The notes below the pieces were generated by a model. That model saw only the letters and a program-made list of their open reading frames with translations. It searched no databases and was not told where the DNA came from. Made by a program: the position numbers and the translations under genes. From Methylosarcina fibrata AML-C10 (GTDB lineage: Bacteria; Pseudomonadota; Gammaproteobacteria; Methylococcales; Methylomonadaceae), in NCBI RefSeq assembly GCF_000372865.1, contig NZ_KB889965.1, positions 1,199,902 to 1,263,901 on the forward strand: a stretch of 64,000 nt of DNA, in the 5' to 3' direction. Positions 31,896 to 40,832 of the stretch are shown here, piece after piece. Numbering within the stretch: position 1 is the stretch's first letter; the number at the start of each line of letters is the position of its first letter.

Positions 31896-34154
31896 TTATC
31901 CCTGTTTGCGCCGCCTTTTTCTGAACTTGCCGCGGCCGGCCGTTTTTTTCACGGGGCTGCGTTTTTTGATCAATTCGAAATCGATTTTTCGTTCATCGAG
32001 ATCGACGCGGACAACCTGGACGTTGACACTGTCGCCCAGGCGGAATTTGGCATTGGTTCGTTCGCCTCTCAACTGGTGGCTGATCGGGTCGAAATGGAAA
32101 TAATCCTGACCCAGAGAGCTGATGTGCACCAGTCCTTCCACATAGATCTCGTCGAGTTCGACAAAAAAGCCGAACGACGTCACCGCCGAGATCAGGCCGG
32201 CAAACTCTTCGCCTATCTTGTCCATCATGTATTCGCATTTGAGCCAGCTCACTACGTCCCGCGTGGCGTCATCGGCCCGGCGCTCGTTGGCCGAACAATG
32301 CTCGCCCAACAGAACCATGTCGGGGATGCCATAGATGAAGCTTTCCGCCTTTTTACCCTGTAAGGCATGGCGGATTCCGCGATGCACCAGCAAATCGGGA
32401 TAGCGGCGGATCGGCGAGGTAAAATGGGCATATTCGTTCAGCGCCAGCCCGAAGTGGCCTTTCAGTTCCGGACTGTAGACGGCCTGCGACATCGAGCGCA
32501 ACAATACGGTTTGAATCAGATGGACGTCCGGCCGGTCCTTGACGGCGTTGGACAGATGCATGTAATCCATCGGCGTGGGATTGGCTCCGCCGCCCAGTTT
32601 CAAGCCGAGCTCGCCCAGAAAGCTTCTCAAACTGAGCAGCTTATCCGGACTGGGTCCTTCATGGATCCGCAGCAGCTTGGGTATCTTTTTGCCGTTCAGA
32701 TACCGGGCAGCCGCCATGTTGGCGGTAATCATGAATTCTTCGATCAATTTATGAGCATCGTTGCGAATTACCGGCACGATTTTTTCGATCTTGCGGTCCT
32801 TGCCGAAAATGATGCGCGTTTCCAGCGTATCGAAATCCATGGCGCCGCGCTGCTCCCGGGAGGCGCGCATCACCTTGTACAGCGCATAGAGTTCCTGCAG
32901 GTGCGGCAACAGGGCTTTGTATTTTTTGGCCAAAGCCTTGTCCCCTTCGACGAGCATTTTGGCCACTTCGGTATACGTCAGACGGGCATGCGAGCGCATC
33001 ACCGCTTCAAAAAAACGCGACCGAAGCACTTTGCCGCTCGCATCAATGGTCAATTCGCAGACCATGCATAAACGGTCCACCTGGGGATTCAACGAACACA
33101 AGCCGTTCGACAGGATTTCCGGCAGCATCGGAATGACGTGCTCGGGGAAATATACCGACGTGCTGCGGTTTTTCGCTTCGCGGTCGAGCGCGGTATCGGC
33201 TTGCACGTAATGAGATACATCGGCAATGGCGACCAGCAACTTCCAGCCTTTGGGCGTTCTTTTACAGTAAACGGCGTCATCGAAATCGCGTGCATCCTCG
33301 CCGTCGATCGTAACCAGCGGAATATCGCGCAAATCGACCCGGTCGGCCTTGGCCGCTTCGGGCACTTCTTCGGAAAAGCTTTTGATTTCTTCCAGCAGAT
33401 CGTCGGGCCATTGATGCGGCAACTCATAAGAGCGAATCGCCATTTCGATCTCCATGCCGGGCGCCAAATGATCGCCCAGCACTTCAATGATGCGGCCGAT
33501 CGGCTGCCTCAGCTTGGTCGGCTGCTCGACAATTTCGGCAACGACGATCTGCCCGTGTTTCGCCTCACCTACTCCGTCCCTTTGAATCAGGATGGTTTGA
33601 GCGATGTATTTATTGTCGGGCACCACGTAGGTAAAGCTGTCTTCCGTATACAACCGGCCCACCACCTGGTGCGTGTTTCTTTCCAGGACTTCAACCAGCG
33701 CGCCTTCCCTGCGGCCTTTTTTATCGATTCCCGCCACCCGGACGATGGCCCTGTCGTTATGCAGCAAGGAATTCATCTCGCGCGGCGATAAAAACAGATC
33801 GTCCGAGCCGTCGTCGGGCTTGATGAAGCCGAAACCGTCGGGATGACCGAGAATGCGGCCGACAATCAGGTCTTTGTTATTCACCAGACAGTAAGTCTGG
33901 CCGCGGTTGAACAGCAATTGGCCGTCCCGCTCCATCGCTCTTAACCGGCGCCGCAAGGCCTCCAACTGGTCTTCATCCTTGAGCGCAAACGCCTCCGCAA
34001 TTTCCGAACGATTTAAAGGTTTCCCCACGTGTTCGATCAACTGGAGTATGAGCTCACGGCTGGGTATGGGATTTTCATACTTGGCAGCCTCACGCTGCGC
34101 ATAAGGATCCACGGTGGTATTGAAGTCAATGCTTTTTTTCGACTTGGCAGCCAT
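31896..34154 (-). CDS. rnr: Ribonuclease R
   Basis: 752 aa from the ATG at 34154 (MAAKSKKSIDF). The frame continues to 34241, but the extra 29 residues look non-coding. The 3'-5' exoribonuclease degrades structured RNA. The domains run as an N-terminal helix-turn-helix, two cold-shock domains (HPDGFGFIKPDD), an RNB catalytic domain with DGEDARDFDDAV near residues 282-293, a C-terminal S1 domain (EEFAGLISAVTSFGFFVEL) and a basic tail. rlmB, which often follows, is absent. It is divergent from tRNA-Leu, an island insertion point. Confidence 0.96.
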   Translation of the reverse strand: MAAKSKKSIDFNTTVDPYAQREAAKYENPIPSRELILQLIEHVGKPLNRSEIAEAFALKDEDQLEALRRRLRAMERDGQLLFNRGQTYCLVNNKDLIVGRILGHPDGFGFIKPDDGSDDLFLSPREMNSLLHNDRAIVRVAGIDKKGRREGALVEVLERNTHQVVGRLYTEDSFTYVVPDNKYIAQTILIQRDGVGEAKHGQIVVAEIVEQPTKLRQPIGRIIEVLGDHLAPGMEIEMAIRSYELPHQWPDDLLEEIKSFSEEVPEAAKADRVDLRDIPLVTIDGEDARDFDDAVYCKRTPKGWKLLVAIADVSHYVQADTALDREAKNRSTSVYFPEHVIPMLPEILSNGLCSLNPQVDRLCMVCELTIDASGKVLRSRFFEAVMRSHARLTYTEVAKMLVEGDKALAKKYKALLPHLQELYALYKVMRASREQRGAMDFDTLETRIIFGKDRKIEKIVPVIRNDAHKLIEEFMITANMAAARYLNGKKIPKLLRIHEGPSPDKLLSLRSFLGELGLKLGGGANPTPMDYMHLSNAVKDRPDVHLIQTVLLRSMSQAVYSPELKGHFGLALNEYAHFTSPIRRYPDLLVHRGIRHALQGKKAESFIYGIPDMVLLGEHCSANERRADDATRDVVSWLKCEYMMDKIGEEFAGLISAVTSFGFFVELDEIYVEGLVHISSLGQDYFHFDPISHQLRGERTNAKFRLGDSVNVQVVRVDLDERKIDFELIKKRSPVKKTAGRGKFRKRRRKQG

Positions 34155-34432
34155 ATCAATATTGCGATACTCAAGATAACGGATGTAAAAGGAAAGGATG
34201 AAAATGACTGAAGAACCAACTCGATCCGAAGAAGGATGCACCCGGCCATCCTCTTCACGTTCTTATGTTGCAGGCTCTTAAATTTCCATGGATTGTTAAC
34301 ATATGATACAGGCTTTGTCCATCGAATAGAATTAAAACAAGAAACTCATTCATTTTGCCATTCGGATTTTGGACCGACTGTTTCAGGATCCCGCACAAAA
34401 ATAAAATTTTTTAAGAAATAATCGAGACAGCG

Positions 34433-34461
34433 TTGACAAACCATAAACAACTGCATAAAAT
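34433..34461 (+). promoter_or_regulatory. Promoter of tRNA-Leu
   Basis: TTGACA (34433-34438) and TAAAAT (34456-34461) are separated by 17 bp, a near-consensus sigma-70 promoter. GCGCGC immediately follows the -10, a GC-rich discriminator typical of stringently controlled stable RNA genes. The tRNA starts 33 bp downstream. Confidence 0.85.
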
Positions 34462-34493
34462 GCGCGCTCACTTTGCTGATACAGCAAACCTCT

Positions 34494-34580
34494 GCCGAGG
34501 TGGTGAAATTGGTAGACACGCTAGCTTCAGGTGTTAGTGGGCGAAAGCTCGTGAAGGTTCAAGTCCTTTCCTCGGCACCA
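34494..34580 (+). tRNA. tRNA-Leu (CAG)
   Basis: 87 nt with encoded CCA. The acceptor stem pairs gccgagg with cctcggc. The anticodon loop ttCAGgt sits on a ctagc/gttag stem and a long variable arm follows, as in type II tRNAs. It is the left boundary of the island that carries the P4-type integrase. Confidence 0.95.
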
Positions 34581-34611
34581 AATAATGGTTTCAAGACGTT
34601 CCACAAGATTC

Positions 34612-34648
34612 AAAAACCCGCAAGTTTCCAAGCTTCGCGGGTTTTTTT
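34612..34648 (+). terminator. Terminator after tRNA-Leu
   Basis: aaaaacccgc (34612-34621) pairs with gcgggttttt starting at 34637, followed by a T-run. It lies 31 bp past the tRNA end and stops its transcript before the integrase promoter. Confidence 0.8.
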
Positions 34649-34672
34649 ATGTCCAATGAAGTACCACAAAAT

Positions 34673-34755
34673 ACAGTAACATTCGACAATATGAGCAGTA
34701 AGATTTACAGTAATTTCCAGGTTCCCTTAAAAGTTACTGCACTCGAGGTTACTGC
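34673..34755. repeat. Five copies of an 8-bp motif upstream of int
   Basis: acagtaac (34673-34680), gcagtaag (34695-34702), acagtaat (34707-34714), and reverse-orientation gttactgc at 34733-34740 and 34748-34755. All share the core CAGTAA and sit between the tRNA terminator and the int ATG. They look like arm-type integrase sites or an autoregulatory operator. Confidence 0.6.
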
Positions 34756-34757
34756 AA

Positions 34758-36011
34758 ATGGCGAAAGAATTACTGAAACCCGCAACCGTGAGCAACGCCA
34801 AACCGGGCGACAAGGATAAACGGCTGAATGACGGCAACGGTCTTTATTTGCTCATTAAGCCCAATGGCGCTAAATGGTGGCGGCTTGATTATTCAATCGA
34901 CGGCAAAAGGAAAACGCTATCACTTGGCGTTTACCCTGCTACCGGCTTAGCCGATGCCCGGCGCAAAGCCGAAGAAGCCCACGCCAAAGTCGCTAATGGA
35001 ACAGACCCGAGCGACATCCGCAAGGAAGCCAAAGCCGCAAAACAAGCCGAAGCCGAAAACCAAAAGCGCCTTGATTCCGGCCTCCCGATCCTGAACAGTT
35101 TTGAATATATCACCCGTGATTGGCTGGCATCCGTCGAACATACGGTTATAGGCAACACCCATCAAAAGAAAATCGGCCATTTTGAGAAATACGTATTTCC
35201 GGCAATAGGCCGCATGGGAATCAATGAGGTGAAATCGCCGCACGTTTTCGAGATCGTCAAACCTCTGATCGAGGCCGGCAAACTGGAAACCGCTCACCGC
35301 ATCCGAAGCGAGATAAGCGCGGCCTATGCCTATGCGATTGCTCACGGCTTTATCGATTACGACCCGGCGCAAGCGGTCACCAAACAGATACCGGCAAAAA
35401 AGGTGGAGCACCGGGCCGCCTTGACCGACCCAAAGGAAGTTGGGCAATTGATGCGTTGCATTGACGGCTATCTGGGGACTCTTGTTGTTCAATGCGCTTT
35501 GAAAATATCGCCGTTGCTGTTTCAACGTCCCGGCGAGATTCGACAAATGGAATGGAAAGACGTTGACCTAGCAGCGCGTGAATGGCGGCCCTTTGTGACT
35601 AAAACCAGCGCCTTGCATCTTGTCCCGTTATCGACTCAGGCAGTCGCCATTTTGGAAGCCGTCAAGCCGCTGACCGGATCGGGCCGTTACGTTTTCCCAT
35701 CAAGCCGAGGGGATCATCGGCCCATGTCCGAAAACACGATCAGAACGGCCTTGCTGACGATGGGATATAACAGCGACACCATGACAGCGCACGGATTCCG
35801 GGGCATGGCGTCAACGCTCCTTAATGAGCAAGGCTGGAGCCCGGACGCAATCGAACGGCAATTGTGCCACATGCCAAAGGATCAGGTGCGAGCAGCGTAC
35901 AATCGGGCGCAATACCTGGATGAGAGGCGGCGCATGATGCAAGCCTGGGCCGACTACCTGGACGGATTGAAGAATGGGGCGGATGTGCTTCAGTTTAAGC
36001 GGACTGGCTAA
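34758..36011 (+). CDS. P4-type tyrosine integrase
   Basis: 417 aa. The N-terminal DUF4102-like arm-binding domain contains NDGNGLYLLIKPNGAKWW and the core-binding domain follows. The catalytic residues are visible: R in RPGEIRQMEW, HGFR (HxxR box), H in QLCHMPKD and the nucleophilic Tyr in AAYNRAQYLDERRRMM. Enzymes of this group integrate elements into tRNA 3' ends. It reads away from tRNA-Leu, 177 bp downstream, with five repeated motifs in between. Confidence 0.93.
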   Translation: MAKELLKPATVSNAKPGDKDKRLNDGNGLYLLIKPNGAKWWRLDYSIDGKRKTLSLGVYPATGLADARRKAEEAHAKVANGTDPSDIRKEAKAAKQAEAENQKRLDSGLPILNSFEYITRDWLASVEHTVIGNTHQKKIGHFEKYVFPAIGRMGINEVKSPHVFEIVKPLIEAGKLETAHRIRSEISAAYAYAIAHGFIDYDPAQAVTKQIPAKKVEHRAALTDPKEVGQLMRCIDGYLGTLVVQCALKISPLLFQRPGEIRQMEWKDVDLAAREWRPFVTKTSALHLVPLSTQAVAILEAVKPLTGSGRYVFPSSRGDHRPMSENTIRTALLTMGYNSDTMTAHGFRGMASTLLNEQGWSPDAIERQLCHMPKDQVRAAYNRAQYLDERRRMMQAWADYLDGLKNGADVLQFKRTG

Positions 36012-36119
36012 CTACAGAAAACTTCAGTTTTGCCGCGCATAGCTCGACGGAGCGAAAACCGGATAACCCTTGTCCGGCTGGCGCGGCAACCCATTCAAGG
36101 GCAGCGCAAAAGGGGCGCT

Positions 36120-36626
36120 ATGGAAACAACAGTATGGAAACGAGACCTTATTGATTTGGTCACGCTGTCTCGTTTATTCGCTAAAAAAAATGATTTAGAA
36201 CTCTCTGAAGCTTCAAGTTTTGTAACCAACAGAATCAGCGACTCAACACTTATCGGCGCCGAAAAGCCGATTAAAGTCTATGCCTGGACAGAGACGAGCC
36301 ATCCTTGGCTGAATAAAAGCAATGGGGCATGGATGGTCGAAAGCGTCCATAAATCGAACTGGTGGGAATCTGACATAATGCCGATGGCTTGGGGAGGAAA
36401 CTACAGAGCCGACCAAATAGGCATTCTACGCACGGATGCTGAAAGTGTTTTCGGGATTGTCCCGCCTTCAGGAAAAACACCAATAAACGAACTCAGAAAC
36501 GCCGATTTTCTTGAGTGGAAAAAGAAGAATCCCCCGACCTGGACAATATGGAGAGAGCTGATATATGGGCTGCGCTTCGCGAAAGAGATAAAACGAGACC
36601 ATCACAGGAGCGGTTATTCTCCCTAA
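36120..36626 (+). CDS. Hypothetical island protein
   Basis: 168 aa from ATG 36120 after a purine-rich leader. No recognised family. It is rich in Trp in the middle (YAWTETSHPWLNKSNGAW, SNWWESD). A second open frame, 36515-36697 in another frame, overlaps the 3' end and also has protein-like composition (ERADIWAALRERDKTRPSQ), so the true product may be a frameshifted longer protein. It lies between int and the AlpA-like gene. Function unknown; the sequence gives no catalytic motif I can name. Confidence 0.55.
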   Translation: METTVWKRDLIDLVTLSRLFAKKNDLELSEASSFVTNRISDSTLIGAEKPIKVYAWTETSHPWLNKSNGAWMVESVHKSNWWESDIMPMAWGGNYRADQIGILRTDAESVFGIVPPSGKTPINELRNADFLEWKKKNPPTWTIWRELIYGLRFAKEIKRDHHRSGYSP

Positions 36627-36737
36627 TCCCCCGAATGATCGAGACGCAAAAATTAAGGAGATTCGGGATATTTACCCCAAAGAAAACAGTAGCTTAAAGT
36701 ACCATGCAATTCAATAACAACCTTCTGAGGTTTTTGC

Positions 36738-36965
36738 ATGGGCTCAATAGTAAACCTTCCTTCTACCGGCTTCGTTCGCCTTCCCCAAATCATCGGCGAC
36801 CGTAAGCGCGGCATTCCCGGAGTTCTGCCCATCGGGCGGACGACTTTTCTTAATGGCGTCAAAACCGGCAAATACCCAAAGCCCGTAAAGCTGGGCGAGA
36901 GAACAACGGCATGGAAAGTTGAAGACATCCGCACTTTGCTTGAGTCGTTCGGCACGGAGGCCTGA
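36738..36965 (+). CDS. AlpA-family transcriptional regulator
   Basis: 75 aa small HTH protein. GRTTFLNGVKTGKYPKPVKLGERTTAWKVEDI is the AlpA/CP4-57 pattern (MerR-like helix-turn-helix plus the wing with Trp). Such proteins activate excision genes in P4-like elements, so it probably controls the integrase or replication genes of this island. An RBS-like AAGGTT region lies upstream and the next start is five bases past its stop. Confidence 0.85.
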   Translation: MGSIVNLPSTGFVRLPQIIGDRKRGIPGVLPIGRTTFLNGVKTGKYPKPVKLGERTTAWKVEDIRTLLESFGTEA

Positions 36966-36969
36966 TCGA

Positions 36970-37938
36970 ATGACCGCACACAAAAAAGCCGCCGGAGTCG
37001 GGCAACTCCCAGCGGCTTACAAAAATTCAGAGCAACACCATTTTACCACATCCGCCATCGAACAACAGTTCAGAGAAGCCGCGCATTCGTCCGGCATCCA
37101 CCTGACGGGCCCCATCATTGCCGACGGCGCCTTACATCGCTGCCGTTTGGACGGCCACAAGGCCGGAACGAAGAACGGCGCTTATATTCTCCACCTGAAC
37201 GGCCACCCGGCCGGCTGGGCGCTGGACTTCACCACCGGTGCTTCGATGACCTGGAGTGCCGACGGCAAACGGGCACGATTATCCGATGCCGACCGGGCCG
37301 CCATTGCCGCCGAACGGCAGAAGCGCGAACAGGAACGTCAGCAAGCGCACCGCACCGCCGCCGACAAAGCCCGCTACATCTGGAGACGGTCGAAGCCGAT
37401 TCACCAATCCGAAGACCATCCTTACCTGGTGAACAAGCGCATCCAGCCACACGGCATAAGGTTGAGCGAATACAAAGGCCGGTCGTCTCTGGTCATTCCG
37501 ATTCTTGGCGAATCCGGTTTAACATCTCTGCAATTCATCGACGCCGACGGCGGCAAGCGGTTCCTTCCTGGCGGCGAGATCAAAGGCTGTTTCATGGGCA
37601 TCGGCATGGCGGAAGTGACCGTGAACGAACCGGGCCGCATCCTGATAGCCGAAGGCTTCGCCACCGGGGCCAGTCTGCACGAGTGGTTCCGGCAGCCGGT
37701 TATCGTGGCCTTCAATGCCGGCAACCTGGAGCCAGTCGCCAGACGGATTAGGGCGCTCTATCCCAATCATGAATTGATCGTATGCGGTGACAATGACGAA
37801 TCCGGCACCGGACAAAAAGCGGCACGGGCGGCGGCGCTGGCTTGTGGTGGGAAGTATCTCATCCCGCCAATAATTGGGCAGGACTTTAACGACGCCGTCA
37901 ACACCTGGAAGGCGGCGCCATCGGAGGGAAGCCAATGA
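36970..37938 (+). CDS. Toprim-domain primase-like protein
   Basis: 322 aa from ATG 36970; an in-frame ATG at 36919 lies inside the AlpA gene and is less likely. The N-terminal part (AYILHLNGHPAGWALDFTTG) resembles the DUF3987/TraC-like primase N-terminus. The Toprim-like domain has IAEGFATGASLHEW and VCGDNDESGTGQKAA, i.e. the conserved Glu and the DxD-type pair. Enzymes of this kind synthesise or assist primer formation for element replication. It overlaps the next gene by four bases. Confidence 0.82.
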   Translation: MTAHKKAAGVGQLPAAYKNSEQHHFTTSAIEQQFREAAHSSGIHLTGPIIADGALHRCRLDGHKAGTKNGAYILHLNGHPAGWALDFTTGASMTWSADGKRARLSDADRAAIAAERQKREQERQQAHRTAADKARYIWRRSKPIHQSEDHPYLVNKRIQPHGIRLSEYKGRSSLVIPILGESGLTSLQFIDADGGKRFLPGGEIKGCFMGIGMAEVTVNEPGRILIAEGFATGASLHEWFRQPVIVAFNAGNLEPVARRIRALYPNHELIVCGDNDESGTGQKAARAAALACGGKYLIPPIIGQDFNDAVNTWKAAPSEGSQ

Positions 37939-39431
37939 GCACTCACGAAACCGATAAAAATGTTTTTCCCGACGAAAATCAACCAAACCACGTTGCCAAT
38001 GTTGCCACACAGGAAACCGACGACTTTTTAGGGCCTGACCTGGAAAACGCCATTTCAGCCGCCGATGAAGCCATGCAAGACGCGTTAGCGATTATTAATA
38101 AAGCCCTCACTGAAAGCGGGGAAGACCCCGGTGCATTGGCGACACCAGCTTTTAATGAGGCGGTGCGCTATGTCCGGGAAAATTCCGCAGAGGAATGGGC
38201 GCGTGTCCGGTGCCGGATCAAAAAAGAGAAGCCCCACGGCATCAGGCTCGACGGCATCGATACCGCTACCCGGCCACCGAATGATTTTGATGGGCCTGAT
38301 TCCGTCGCATCCATGCAGGCTTTGCCGATTCCGCATCCTGGCGGCGACATTGAAGAGCTATGGGAGTATTGCAATATTCAAGAGCACGACAGACCACTCG
38401 TGCTCGCTTGGATATTGGAAGCGTTCCGGCCGGAGACGCCGTTCCCCGTCCTGGCGCCGAACGGTCCGCAAGGTTCTGCGAAGTCGTCAACGCATAATCG
38501 AATCCGGCAATTGATCGACCCGAACAAGGTCAACCTACGGGCGGCACCCAAGACCACCGAAGACATCTACATCAGCGCGGGCGTCAATTGGATCGTGTCG
38601 TTTGAGAACATTTCACGGCTCACCCCGCAGCAGCAAGACGCGCTCTGTACCCTGGCGACCGGCGGCGGTTTTGCGTCAAGGACGCTGTACACCAACGCCG
38701 AGGAAACGATTATCGAGGTCAAGCGTCCGGTCATTATCAACTCGATTCCCGTCGTCGTCACGGCGCAAGACCTGACCGACCGCGTTATCAATGTCGAGCT
38801 GAAACCCATCGATTACCGCGAGGAATCCGAAATCAACGCAGCGTTTGAGGGAGCGATGCCGCGCATTTTCGGCGCGTTATTGGATTTGCTGGTGAAGACG
38901 CTGGCGCAACTGCCGAAGGTGAAACTGACCAAGCCGCCCCGGATGGCCGACTTTACCCGGCTTGGTGAGGCCATGATGCAAGCACAAGGGCATCCATCGG
39001 GATCGTTCGAAGCGTTGTTCCGGGCCAATCGGCAGGAATCGGTAGCGCGTGCGATGGAATCCAGCCCGGTGGCTGTGGCGGTCCGGGAATTGGTGGACGT
39101 ACATCAAGGTCAGTCTGAGATTGTTTTTCATGGAACCATGAAGAAATTGTTGGAGACGCTGGCGGTCCATCGCCATGATACCGATGGCTGGCCACGGTCC
39201 CCGCGCGGCCTGGGGGATGTGCTTAAACGACAGTCCCCGGCGCTGGCGTCGATTGGGATAGAAATAGAATCAGGGAATCAGGTGCAGCGGATCGGCGATG
39301 AACGGGGGTTGCCTGTAAAGATCCTGAAAGCTGGCAACGTTGGCAACGTTGGCAATGTCGTTTCTAAGATTTTACTCCCGGAAAAACATTATCCCCCTAG
39401 GCTCAGTGGCTTTAATGAGGGGGAAATATGA
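37935..39431 (+). CDS. Island replication ATPase
   Basis: 498 aa. The central NTPase core has GPQGSAKSS (Walker-A-like, around residue 180) and a long insertion with IVSFENISRLTPQQQDAL (Walker-B-like with catalytic acid). This matches helicase/ATPase proteins that accompany Toprim primases in phage-plasmid elements. The last part contains a run of GNVGNVGNV encoded by three tandem 9-bp repeats at 39333-39359. It overlaps the primase (ATGA) and the next gene (ATGA), so the three form one coupled operon. Confidence 0.75.
   Translation: MSTHETDKNVFPDENQPNHVANVATQETDDFLGPDLENAISAADEAMQDALAIINKALTESGEDPGALATPAFNEAVRYVRENSAEEWARVRCRIKKEKPHGIRLDGIDTATRPPNDFDGPDSVASMQALPIPHPGGDIEELWEYCNIQEHDRPLVLAWILEAFRPETPFPVLAPNGPQGSAKSSTHNRIRQLIDPNKVNLRAAPKTTEDIYISAGVNWIVSFENISRLTPQQQDALCTLATGGGFASRTLYTNAEETIIEVKRPVIINSIPVVVTAQDLTDRVINVELKPIDYREESEINAAFEGAMPRIFGALLDLLVKTLAQLPKVKLTKPPRMADFTRLGEAMMQAQGHPSGSFEALFRANRQESVARAMESSPVAVAVRELVDVHQGQSEIVFHGTMKKLLETLAVHRHDTDGWPRSPRGLGDVLKRQSPALASIGIEIESGNQVQRIGDERGLPVKILKAGNVGNVGNVVSKILLPEKHYPPRLSGFNEGEI
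39333..39359. repeat. Three tandem 9-bp repeats (iteron-like)
   Basis: ggcaacgtt at 39333-39341 and 39342-39350, then ggcaatgtc at 39351-39359. Two inverted related copies (cgttgcc, atgttgcc) lie at 37991-38006 at the other end of the same gene. Tandem short repeats in a replication gene suggest an initiator-binding iteron cluster, but they may simply encode a repeat in the protein. Confidence 0.5.
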
Positions 39432-39907
39432 ACGCCTTGGCAAAAATCAGAAGCGCGGGGTTTGAACTCTGGCTGAAAGATAACGGCAATATCGGCATTC
39501 GACCATTCGACGCACTGACCCCGCAGCAATTGGAGTTCTTGAAGGTTCATAAGGCCGAAATCATTGAGGCGCTGGCGGCCAATGACGACCGGCGCCCACG
39601 GCTAAACTCCAAGGACAAAACCGCCATCCTGGCCTGGCTGCACTTCATCGGCGAGACGGACCAAGCCCTCATCGACGACGTGCTCGACTATTGCGCCGGC
39701 AACCCGGACGCCCTGGCCTATTACCTGAAGCGGGCTGAAGAAGTGCCGCCGCCGGATGACCGCCACCATTGCCGGGAGTGCCGGAACCTGAACAGCCGAG
39801 GCTACTGCATCCGGCACCGGTTCCGGCCGGTCGACGACATCCCGAGGCGCTGTGAAGACTTTCGAGCCGACGCCCCCTCAACAATTCAAGGAATAACCCA
39901 TGATTGA
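39428..39907 (+). CDS. TubC-N-like plus zinc-finger island protein
   Basis: 159 aa. Residues 1-48 (ALAKIRSAGFELWLKDNGNI) resemble the small TubC_N-type docking fold often found on primases and helicases of mobile elements. The C-terminal part has CRECRNLNSRGYCIRH and a further Cys in RRCEDF, a probable zinc site. It is coupled to the ATPase gene by ATGA and overlaps the ssb start by eight bases, so it probably belongs to the island replication complex. Exact function unknown. Confidence 0.65.
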   Translation: MNALAKIRSAGFELWLKDNGNIGIRPFDALTPQQLEFLKVHKAEIIEALAANDDRRPRLNSKDKTAILAWLHFIGETDQALIDDVLDYCAGNPDALAYYLKRAEEVPPPDDRHHCRECRNLNSRGYCIRHRFRPVDDIPRRCEDFRADAPSTIQGITHD

Positions 39908-40295
39908 CGCACTCATTACCGGTAAGCTGTTACGCGATCCTGCATTGAAAACCGGCTCATCCGGCAAGCCTTACTGCAATTTCCTGTTATCGGTTCCCAC
40001 GAACGACGGTGAATACACTCTGGTTTCAGGTATTGCTTTCGGCGAAGTGGCCGAGCGCCTGGCCAAACTGCAAAAAGGCGACGCCTTGAGCGTGGCCGGC
40101 AGTCTGAAGCCGTCCGAATGGGCCGATAAATCGACCGGAGAAATTAAGCGCGGTCTGAGCGTTACAGTATCGGCGGCACTGTCGGCGTACGACGTGAAGA
40201 AACGGCGGGGCAGCGGCGAGAGCAGGCAGAGCAACCCGGAGCCACCAAGCCGCGGTTATCCTGATTATGACGACGCGCTTCCATTCAGGGATTGA
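39900..40295 (+). CDS. ssb: Single-stranded DNA-binding protein
   Basis: 131 aa. OB-fold with the pattern LITGKLLRDPALKTG, FLLSVPTNDG, KGDALSVAGSL and a flexible Ser/Pro-rich tail ending in DDALPFRD, an acidic tip like the SSB tip that recruits repair enzymes. It is encoded by the island, distinct from the chromosomal ssb, and its position fits a self-contained replication operon. Confidence 0.85.
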   Translation: MIDALITGKLLRDPALKTGSSGKPYCNFLLSVPTNDGEYTLVSGIAFGEVAERLAKLQKGDALSVAGSLKPSEWADKSTGEIKRGLSVTVSAALSAYDVKKRRGSGESRQSNPEPPSRGYPDYDDALPFRD

Positions 40296-40355
40296 ATGTC
40301 GGTTAATTTATAAACTCAGGATTTATAATTATCTGAAACAAACAGATTGTAAACA

Positions 40356-40766
40356 GTGAGCAAAGACCACTTATTCAAGCCCGGCCAGACGGGGAACCCG
40401 AACGGCCGACCCAAAGACAAAACGCCGGCGACGAAACTTCGAAAGGCCATTGCCGACGCCATGCCGGAGATTCTGGCGCAATTGGTCGAGCAGGCCAAGG
40501 CCGGAGACGTGGCCGCGGCCAAGGTCTTACTCGACCGGGTATGTCCGCCATTGAAGCCCCAAGCGATGCACATCAGTCTGCCGGTCAACAGCTCGCTGAC
40601 CGAACAGGGAGGTGAGATTATCCGGGCGACTCTGGTCGGCCAGATTCCGCCAGACATCGGCAGCCAGTTAATCACGGCACTGGCGGCACAATCGAAAATC
40701 ATCGAAGTGGATGAACTGACCAAACGAGTGGAAGCCCTGGAGGGAGAGGTGGAGCCGAAAAATTGA
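40356..40766 (+). CDS. DUF5681-like protein (terminase small subunit-like)
   Basis: 136 aa. The start FKPGQTGNPNGRPKDKTPATKLR matches the FKPGQSGNPxGRPKG motif of DUF5681, seen in phage-encoded proteins near small terminases. The rest is helical and ends in an acidic tail. On this island no packaging genes follow, because an IS3 element lies directly after it; the downstream part may have been displaced. Confidence 0.6.
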   Translation: MSKDHLFKPGQTGNPNGRPKDKTPATKLRKAIADAMPEILAQLVEQAKAGDVAAAKVLLDRVCPPLKPQAMHISLPVNSSLTEQGGEIIRATLVGQIPPDIGSQLITALAAQSKIIEVDELTKRVEALEGEVEPKN

Positions 40767-40832
40767 ACAGCCTGTTAAGTGGAAGACCTGCTACTGTAGA
40801 ATGTCCAGAAGGACGTTAAATCGGAGCAGAAG

